From Acidobacteriota bacterium (GTDB taxonomy: Bacteria > Acidobacteriota > Blastocatellia > Pyrinomonadales > Pyrinomonadaceae): a stretch of 9,212 nt of DNA. Numbering within the stretch: the stretch's first letter is position 1; each line of letters opens with the position of its first letter. Shown piece after piece: positions 1 through 4,189 of this stretch. The DNA is taken from contig JACCYR010000043.1 of assembly GCA_013696385.1 (NCBI GenBank), forward strand, positions 1 to 9,212, given 5' to 3'. Under the pieces are notes generated by a model. That model was not told the DNA's origin. It searched no databases and saw nothing but the letters and a program-made list of their open reading frames with translations. The position numbers and the translations under genes were made by a program.

Positions 1-279
1 ATTGTTGCCCGGATTATACCACGCCGCCAGCTTTGGCGTATCGGGATTGGAAATATCGTAAATAAATGCGCCGCGGCAGCTATAACTTCCCTGCACGGCG
101 ATATTTCCATCGGCATAAATATCAGCAAACTTTGAATTGGAATTTAAATTGCAATTTGGATTAATTTGCGAGCGAAGCCGCACTTTTTGAGCGAAAAGAT
201 TTTCACTAAATCCGAAAATTACAATTAACAAACCAATTAAAACAATTGATTTAATCTGATCGAAAATTCGACAATCCAT
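1..279 (-). CDS. Secreted LVIVD-repeat-like protein, N-terminal part (cut by window edge)
   Basis: An open frame of 93 codons starts with ATG at 279 and runs off the left edge. It is not a complete gene. Residues 1-30 look like a Sec signal peptide: a few charged residues, a hydrophobic core (IVLIGLLIVIFGF) and likely cleavage after ENLFA, so the product is probably exported. The mature part contains FADIYADGNIAVQGSY followed by GAFIYDISNPDTPKLAAWY. This is the pattern of an LVIVD-type beta-propeller repeat, in which a 'Y/V-DISNPxxPxL' strand recurs in extracellular proteins. The function of such proteins is generally unknown. A purine-rich GGAG lies 8 bases upstream of the ATG and supports the start. 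The stretch NPNCNLNSNSK just after the signal is low complexity. The signal peptide is secure; the LVIVD assignment rests on one repeat and is moderate. Confidence 0.7.
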   Translation of the reverse strand, partial: MDCRIFDQIKSIVLIGLLIVIFGFSENLFAQKVRLRSQINPNCNLNSNSKFADIYADGNIAVQGSYSCRGAFIYDISNPDTPKLAAWYNPGNN

Positions 280-287
280 TATTTTAT

Positions 288-291
288 CTCC
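288..291 (-). promoter_or_regulatory. Ribosome binding site of the LVIVD-like gene
   Basis: GGAG on the minus strand, 8 bases upstream of the ATG at 279. It is one of the few clear Shine-Dalgarno motifs in the window and fixes the start of this gene. Confidence 0.6.
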
Positions 292-335
292 AATTTCTAA
301 AGAAGCTGTATTACTGAAAACAGACAAGTATTTTT

Positions 336-360
336 GCTTATTTTTTATCAAAAAACAAGC
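336..360. repeat. AT-rich 25-bp near-palindrome in the 280-393 gap
   Basis: The arms are GCTT + a T6 run and an A6 run + AAGC, around a three-base centre, with one A/C (G-U in RNA) mismatch per arm. It sits in the 114-base gap between the HARE-HTH gene and the LVIVD-like gene. Neither strand has a U-tract directly after the stem, so it is a poor intrinsic terminator. It could be a weak terminator-like hairpin, a protein binding site or chance in AT-rich DNA. No convincing -35/-10 pair is seen in the rest of the gap. Confidence 0.35.
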
Positions 361-393
361 TGTAATATATTGAATAAACGCAATTTCGGAAAA

Positions 394-1050
394 TTACTTG
401 GAAGCCGCTTTGGAAGCGTCGCGCATCACCAGATCGAAAGTTCCGGGCGCAACTTTGGAAAATCGGCGGTTACGGTTTAATGAAACGGCGATTGAAATAG
501 TCGGATTATTTCCCTTAAATTCAAAGCCGCCCGCCACCAGCAGATTATAAAGTTCATTGACGTGCAGAGGCTCACTCGCTTCGCGCAAAAGCAAGGTGCA
601 AGCCTGTGTAATAGTTCGGTCAGCAAAACGATGACTGATCGGTTCTAATCTGGGACTGATCGAAGGAATATTGCGATTATTATTTAAATAGGTAACCGAT
701 GAATTGTTACGGAAATTTTTCACGGGAACATTCGGTTCATTATTATTTGCCAGCGTATATCTTCTCGGCGGCGATGGTTGTTCATAACCGTCTTGTTCGT
801 ATTGCGGTTTTTTCTCAACCTTCCAAGATTGATTGCTCGAACCCATTGTCGCCAAAAGGCTGTAAATTGCCTGCTCGGTTTGCGCCGCGCTATTTTCCAT
901 CGCTTGAATTTCCTGCCGCAAGCTGTCGGCTTCCGTTTCAACTTCGCGCAGCCGACCAAGCAGGCGATTTTGCGCGTTGCGCGTCTGCCGCAAACTCTGT
1001 TCGAGAGTGGCGATTAAATTTTCGTTTAGCATAAGATTTTCTTGTGACAT
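394..1050 (-). CDS. Coiled-coil protein with C-terminal HARE-HTH-like winged helix
   Basis: A 218-aa soluble protein with no signal peptide or membrane segment. Residues about 8-66 are rich in Leu, Glu, Gln and Arg in heptad-like spacing (for example LLGRLREVETEADSLRQEI) and should form a coiled coil. Residues about 70-140 are a disordered Asn/Pro/Ser-rich linker. Residues about 145-208 (ITQACTLLLREASEPLHVNELY, then VSLNRNRRFSKVAPGTFDLV) match the HARE-HTH pattern: a helix, 'PLH-x2-EL', a basic 'xxNRRFxKVxPGTFxL' wing. That fold is known from the N-terminus of the Gram-positive RNA polymerase delta subunit, from ASXL proteins and from some restriction enzymes, where it is thought to contact DNA or chromatin. 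A DNA-binding dimer or oligomer is the natural inference; partner and target are unknown. The ATG at 1050 has no clear Shine-Dalgarno; Met7 (1032) is an alternative start. The gene follows the polyprenyl synthase after 67 bases. Confidence 0.8.
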   Translation of the reverse strand: MSQENLMLNENLIATLEQSLRQTRNAQNRLLGRLREVETEADSLRQEIQAMENSAAQTEQAIYSLLATMGSSNQSWKVEKKPQYEQDGYEQPSPPRRYTLANNNEPNVPVKNFRNNSSVTYLNNNRNIPSISPRLEPISHRFADRTITQACTLLLREASEPLHVNELYNLLVAGGFEFKGNNPTISIAVSLNRNRRFSKVAPGTFDLVMRDASKAASK

Positions 1051-1117
1051 TTGTTGAGTTCGGACTTACGAGCTTTAATTTGCGCGAATTTAAAAAATTT
1101 ACACAAAAAACCGCACA

Positions 1118-2137
1118 TCATTTATTTCTTTCAATCATATAGCTTGGAATTTCTTCCAGAGCTAAACGATACTCTGTTTTTGGAAATAGTTCAAGATTTT
1201 TTATTGCAAGGTTGGCGTATGAATATGCTCTTTGCCGGGTTTCGGCAAGTAAATCGAGGCTTTCCAGCTTCTCCAGCAGAGTGGCACGCGAAATTGTCTG
1301 GTAGTTTCCGTCGTAGATAATCTTTTCCAAATCTTTTTGCGCTTTTGGTTCTTTTCGCATCAATAAAATCAAGGGCAAAGTCAATTTTCCTGCCAACAAA
1401 TCCGCGCCCGAAGCCTTACCTAAAACTTCTTCTTCCGCCGTAAAATCAAGCAAATCGTCGGCGAGTTGAAAAGCCGTGCCGAGATTCATTCCGTAATCGC
1501 GCAAAGCGTTTTGCTCGTCTTTTGAGGCATTCCCTAAAATTGCACCGATTTCGCAGCAAGCACTGAAAAGAAAAGCTGTTTTACGCTGCAAAATATCGAA
1601 GTATTCGGTTTCGGAAATATCGGTGCGCCCAAGCGTTGTCAGTTGAATAAGTTCGCCTTCGGTCATTTTGCGCGTCAGGCGAGTCAAAATGTCAAGAATT
1701 TCTAAACTCCGCTCTTGCAAACTCGTTTCAAACGCCGACATATAAAGCCAATCGCCCATCAAAACCGCCGATTGGTTGCCAAAACGCGCATTGACCGAAA
1801 CACGATTGCGGCGCGTGTCGGCATTGTCAATAATATCATCGTGAACCAGGGTTGCGGTGTGCAGCATTTCCATCACGGTTGCCAGACGAATCACATCGTC
1901 TTTTGAAGCATCTCCGCCGACGGCGCAGTTCGACAACAGAACCAGCGCAGGTCGAACACGCTTTCCGCCCGATGCCTGCAGATAATCACCCAAATAATTT
2001 ATTACTTGAATGTTAGAACTCGCTTGACGCTGAAATTCGGCTTCGACCAAAAACATCTCGGTTTTTATCAAACTGAAAATCCTTTGTGCCGCGATATTCG
2101 GACTTAATTTTTCTCTGATTAGCGCAAATGTCTGCAT
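1118..2137 (-). CDS. Long-chain trans-polyprenyl diphosphate synthase (IspB/HepT-like)
   Basis: A 339-aa, full-length member of the trans-isoprenyl diphosphate synthase family. It adds isopentenyl diphosphate units to an allylic diphosphate, probably making the side chain of a respiratory quinone such as menaquinone or ubiquinone. Visible motifs are GGKRVRP at 57-63 (diphosphate binding), the first Asp-rich motif DDIID at 100-104 followed by RR at 109-110, KT at 186-187, and the second Asp-rich motif DDLLD at 227-231. The residues four and five positions before the first Asp motif are small (A95, T96) rather than aromatic. In this family that goes with long products (about C35 or more) rather than farnesyl diphosphate. 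Exact chain length cannot be read from sequence. The enzyme is cytosolic or loosely membrane-associated. The ATG directly follows the TAA of a 26-codon ORF, so translation may be coupled; GGAAG lies about 12 bases upstream. Confidence 0.93.
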   Translation of the reverse strand: MQTFALIREKLSPNIAAQRIFSLIKTEMFLVEAEFQRQASSNIQVINYLGDYLQASGGKRVRPALVLLSNCAVGGDASKDDVIRLATVMEMLHTATLVHDDIIDNADTRRNRVSVNARFGNQSAVLMGDWLYMSAFETSLQERSLEILDILTRLTRKMTEGELIQLTTLGRTDISETEYFDILQRKTAFLFSACCEIGAILGNASKDEQNALRDYGMNLGTAFQLADDLLDFTAEEEVLGKASGADLLAGKLTLPLILLMRKEPKAQKDLEKIIYDGNYQTISRATLLEKLESLDLLAETRQRAYSYANLAIKNLELFPKTEYRLALEEIPSYMIERNK

Positions 2138-2218
2138 TTATTTTTTCGCTTCCAAGCAAAATTTAATTGCTTTGCAAATGCGTTTCATCAATCCATCCAA
2201 TAATTTAGCCTGTTTCAT
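2138..2218 (-). CDS. Possible 26-aa small ORF abutting the polyprenyl synthase
   Basis: ATG at 2218 opens a 26-codon frame, MKQAKLLDGLMKRICKAIKF + CLEAKK, whose TAA (2140-2138) directly precedes the ATG of the polyprenyl synthase. An in-frame GTG at 2236 would lengthen it to 32 aa. The peptide is Lys-rich and could form an amphipathic helix. It matches no family I recognise. It fills much of the 137-base gap after yajQ. It could be a translation-coupling leader, a small protein or chance. The only support is its exact abutment and lack of other content in the gap. Confidence 0.25.
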   Translation of the reverse strand: MKQAKLLDGLMKRICKAIKFCLEAKK

Positions 2219-2274
2219 AAAACTTTCATTTTTCACCAGCCATTAAAACTCTGCAAAATTTATTGAGAAACTCC

Positions 2275-2772
2275 TTAATTAGACCGATAATTCGTAAATT
2301 GCATATCAATGCCGAAATCTGCCGCTTTGAGTTTGGCGATAATATCTTGCAAAGTATCGCGGTCTTTGCTCGAAACTCTGACCATGTCGCCCTGAATCGA
2401 AGCCTGCGCTTTCACTTTTGAATCTTTGATAAATTTAACGATTTCCTTTGCTTTTTCCATCGGAATTCCCTGTTGAACTTTTACCGTTTGGCGCACCGTT
2501 CCGCCCGCCGAAGGTTCGATGTTTTCGTAACTTAAAGCCTTGAGCGGAACGCCGCGTTTGACGAGTTTGCTTTGCAGAATGTCGTTCATATTGCGAAGTT
2601 TGGTTTCGTCTTCGGCAGATAAATACAAATCGTTATCCTGTACGCCGACCAATGATTTGCTGCCCTTAAAGTCAAATCGCTGGCTAACTTCTTTTTTTGT
2701 TTGGTTGATTGCGTTGTCAATTTCTGCGTAATCAACCTTTGATGTAATATCGAATGAATTTTCTTTTGCCAT
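2275..2772 (-). CDS. yajQ: YajQ-family nucleotide-binding protein (DUF520)
   Basis: A 165-aa protein of normal length for the YajQ family. Family hallmarks are NSFDITSKVDYAEIDNAINQ at residues 5-24, QRFDFKGSKS just after, and a C-terminal AKLKAADFGIDMQFTNYR. YajQ proteins have two ferredoxin-like domains and bind nucleotides or nucleic acid. A Xanthomonas homologue is a cyclic-di-GMP effector; whether that holds here is unknown. I chose the ATG at 2772 because MAKENSFDI matches the family N-terminus. A longer frame from TTG at 2793 would add seven non-conserved residues. No Shine-Dalgarno precedes the ATG, but a perfect TATAAT ends six bases before it, which fits leaderless transcription. It follows tatD after 93 bases. 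Confidence 0.95.
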   Translation of the reverse strand: MAKENSFDITSKVDYAEIDNAINQTKKEVSQRFDFKGSKSLVGVQDNDLYLSAEDETKLRNMNDILQSKLVKRGVPLKALSYENIEPSAGGTVRQTVKVQQGIPMEKAKEIVKFIKDSKVKAQASIQGDMVRVSSKDRDTLQDIIAKLKAADFGIDMQFTNYRSN

Positions 2773-2778
2773 AAATTT

Positions 2779-2784
2779 ATTATA
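2779..2784 (-). promoter_or_regulatory. Candidate -10 box (TATAAT) for a leaderless yajQ transcript
   Basis: A consensus TATAAT on the minus strand leaves six bases before the ATG of yajQ, so a start site at normal distance would fall at or next to the A of the ATG. There is no Shine-Dalgarno. No good -35 is seen (AACTTC lies at 17-base spacing). A TATAAT can occur by chance in AT-rich DNA. Confidence 0.4.
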
Positions 2785-2831
2785 AACCACCAAAGCGCAC
2801 CGAAGTTGACAGAGGTAAAGTAAAAACTTTG

Positions 2832-2855
2832 CATTCTGCCTTTCATTCTGCGTTT
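2832..2855. repeat. Two tandem 12-mers between tatD and yajQ
   Basis: CATTCTGCCTTT followed by CATTCTGCGTTT, 11 of 12 bases identical. It lies in the 93-base gap downstream of the tatD stop. It is probably a degenerate member of the same class of short tandem repeats seen elsewhere in this window. The rest of the gap holds only the -10 candidate. Confidence 0.45.
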
Positions 2856-2865
2856 GGCTTTGGTT

Positions 2866-3738
2866 TCAAATTGTTTTCTCTGCGCTCTCTGTAGCTAAAT
2901 GTATTTTGAAAAAATCTAAAAAGTTTCGTGTCGTTTGATTCGCTAATTTTTCGAGTTCAATTCCGTAAAATTCCGCCAAAAACTGCGCCGTGTGAACGAC
3001 AAAACCGGGTTCATTGCGTTTTCCGCGAAACGGCGCGGGCGTTAGAAACGGGCAATCGGTTTCGATTAAAAGTTTTTCAAGCGGAACAACCCGCGCCGCA
3101 TCGCGCAAGTTTTCCGCTTTTTTGAAAGTTACGTTTCCCGCAAACGAAATCAAAAAACCAATTTCCATTAAATCCAAAGCCATTTCTGCGCTGCCGCCGA
3201 AACAATGCATAATCCCGCCGCGAAATTTGTTATTTGAATTTTCTTCTGCTTCATTTTCCGTTTTCCATTTTCCATTTTCCATTTTCCACACACATTCATC
3301 GCGTAAAATCTCAACCGTTTCATCATTTGCATCGCGGCTGTGAATAATTATCGGCAAATTTAAATCTTTTGCAATATGGATTTGTCTTTTAAAAACTTCA
3401 ATCTGCACATCTCGCGGCGAATTATCGTAATAAAAATCCAAACCGATTTCACCCCAAGCGATAATTTTATCAGAAGATTTCACCAAATCAATCAAATGAT
3501 TTTCGGCTTTGTCGTCGTAAGCCAGCGCATCGTGCGGATGAACGCCAACCGATGCAAAAACATTTTCGTATTGTTCGGCAACATCTACGGCTTTTTTTAT
3601 TTCGCCGTTGTGCGGATTTCCCGTGCCGATGGCGAGCATAAACTTTACGCCCGCATCTTTGGCACGCCGCACAACTTCGTCGCGGTCTGCATCAAACGCT
3701 TCGCCGTCAATGTGGCAATGTGAATCAACAAAAATCAT
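2866..3738 (-). CDS. tatD: TatD-family metal-dependent hydrolase / DNase with an internal insertion
   Basis: A 290-aa TIM-barrel amidohydrolase of the TatD/YcfH family: metal-dependent, cytosolic, with 3'-5' DNase activity shown for E. coli TatD. The metal ligands are all present: H7 and H9 in DSHCHID, E97 in GEIGLD, H133 in HSRDA, H178 in MHCFGG and D228 in ETDCP. The family usually runs almost directly from the helix ending near RDECV (150) to GGIMHCF. Here about 22 residues (W151-F172) are inserted, half of them encoded by a 7-base tandem repeat. The C-terminal tail (about 279-290, HLATESAEKTI) also comes partly from a short repeat. The ATG at 3738 overlaps the TAA of the preceding gene (TAATG) and gives the family N-terminus MIFVDSHCH, so I reject a 13-residue longer form. 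It is the last gene of the metG cassette. The insertion is expected in a surface loop and need not impair activity. Confidence 0.95.
   Translation of the reverse strand: MIFVDSHCHIDGEAFDADRDEVVRRAKDAGVKFMLAIGTGNPHNGEIKKAVDVAEQYENVFASVGVHPHDALAYDDKAENHLIDLVKSSDKIIAWGEIGLDFYYDNSPRDVQIEVFKRQIHIAKDLNLPIIIHSRDANDETVEILRDECVWKMENGKWKTENEAEENSNNKFRGGIMHCFGGSAEMALDLMEIGFLISFAGNVTFKKAENLRDAARVVPLEKLLIETDCPFLTPAPFRGKRNEPGFVVHTAQFLAEFYGIELEKLANQTTRNFLDFFKIHLATESAEKTI
2877..2894. repeat. 9-base tandem repeat encoding the TatD C-terminal tail
   Basis: TCTCTGCGC followed by TCTCTGTAG, covering TatD residues 282-288. On the coding strand it reads as repeated RCAGAGA-type units, a kind of simple dispersed repeat seen in many bacterial genomes. 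It explains the non-conserved tail beyond about residue 278. Confidence 0.4.
3254..3288. repeat. Heptamer tandem array (TTTTCCA x5) inside tatD
   Basis: Five back-to-back 7-base units: TTTTCCG, then four TTTTCCA. On the coding strand the unit is TGGAAAA. The array encodes TatD residues 151-162 (WKMENGKWKTEN), inside a segment that other TatD proteins lack. Because three 7-mers equal seven codons, the peptide shows a seven-residue period. Confidence 0.85.
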
Positions 3739-4082
3739 TACAGCAATCCTGAACTTTGCAAAACTTCCTTCGACCAAACCTTTGCCTTTTGTCCGAAATT
3801 CAAACGGCTTTCTTCATCTTTCCAAGTTTTTTCAAAGTTTCTTTGATTTACGGCAAGTTGAATCTGTAAATCAATCAACTTTGCCGACGCTTCTATTTGA
3901 GTTTCGCCAGCCGTCCATTCGATAAAAAATTTGCTTTCTTCGAGTAATTGTTTGACGGTTTCGAGATTTGCCGGATTTTTGACAAATGAACCGATTCGCG
4001 CCAGATTTGCCGCCAATCCGCCAAGACGAACCGGCAATGAATCTTTCAAAAATCTTTCCCGCCTTTGTTCCAAATTATTCAT
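3738..4082 (-). CDS. Conserved-looking 114-aa helical protein of unknown function
   Basis: A 114-aa protein with no signal peptide or transmembrane segment. It is predicted to be almost entirely helical: LEQRRERFLKDSLPVRLGGL, then ANLARIGSFVKNPAN, then ESKFFIEWTAGETQIEASAK, then IDLQIQLAVNQRNFEKTWK. Trp residues at W55, W86 and W103 and the FIEWTA motif look like a compact bundle core. I recall similar short proteins (EQRRxxFL, GGLAANLARI, ESKFFIEWTA) in cyanobacteria, but cannot name a family or function. It has one-base TAATG overlaps on both sides: its start overlaps the stop of the 35-aa ORF and its stop overlaps the tatD start. It is therefore very likely translated as part of the metG-tatD cassette. 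A role with its coupled small neighbour is possible but unproven. Confidence 0.85.
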   Translation of the reverse strand: MNNLEQRRERFLKDSLPVRLGGLAANLARIGSFVKNPANLETVKQLLEESKFFIEWTAGETQIEASAKLIDLQIQLAVNQRNFEKTWKDEESRLNFGQKAKVWSKEVLQSSGLL

Positions 4083-4189
4083 TATTTACACCTTCCATTA
4101 AATTTTTGATTAACGTAGCCTTCCAGTGACTCAAGCATTTCGTTCATTTGTTCAGAAGTTGCTTTCTCTTTGATGAGATGAATTTTCAT
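4082..4189 (-). CDS. 35-aa small ORF coupled between metG and the 114-aa gene
   Basis: ATG at 4189 shares its A with the metG stop (TAATG). The frame runs 35 codons, MKIHLIKEKATSEQMNEMLE + SLEGYVNQKFNGRCK, to a TAA that overlaps the ATG of the 114-aa gene in the same way. A perfect fit between two one-base overlaps is strong evidence of a real, coupled gene. From memory the first 28 or so residues (MKIHLIKEKAT-x-EQ-x-EML) resemble the start of DUF5674 proteins, which also occur near the 114-aa type. The conserved Gly/His/Asp-rich core of that family is missing, and the next gene leaves no room for it. It may be an internally deleted remnant kept for coupling, or a genuine small protein. Real translation is likely; the family link is tentative. 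Confidence 0.6.
   Translation of the reverse strand: MKIHLIKEKATSEQMNEMLESLEGYVNQKFNGRCK

Noticed and set aside
1118..2137. Polyprenyl synthase as farnesyl or geranylgeranyl diphosphate synthase (IspA)
   Set aside because: Small residues at positions -4 and -5 to the first Asp motif and no two-residue insertion in that motif point to a long-chain enzyme.
2773..2793. Seven-residue N-terminal extension of YajQ from TTG at 2793
   Set aside because: The extra residues are not family-like, there is no ribosome binding site, and the extension would overlap the candidate -10 box.
2806..2811. TTGACA on the plus strand as a -35 box
   Set aside because: No acceptable -10 box lies 16-18 bases downstream, and no plus-strand gene follows.
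3739..3777. Thirteen-residue N-terminal extension of TatD
   Set aside because: MIFVDSHCH at 3738 is the family start and sits in a TAATG overlap like its neighbours.
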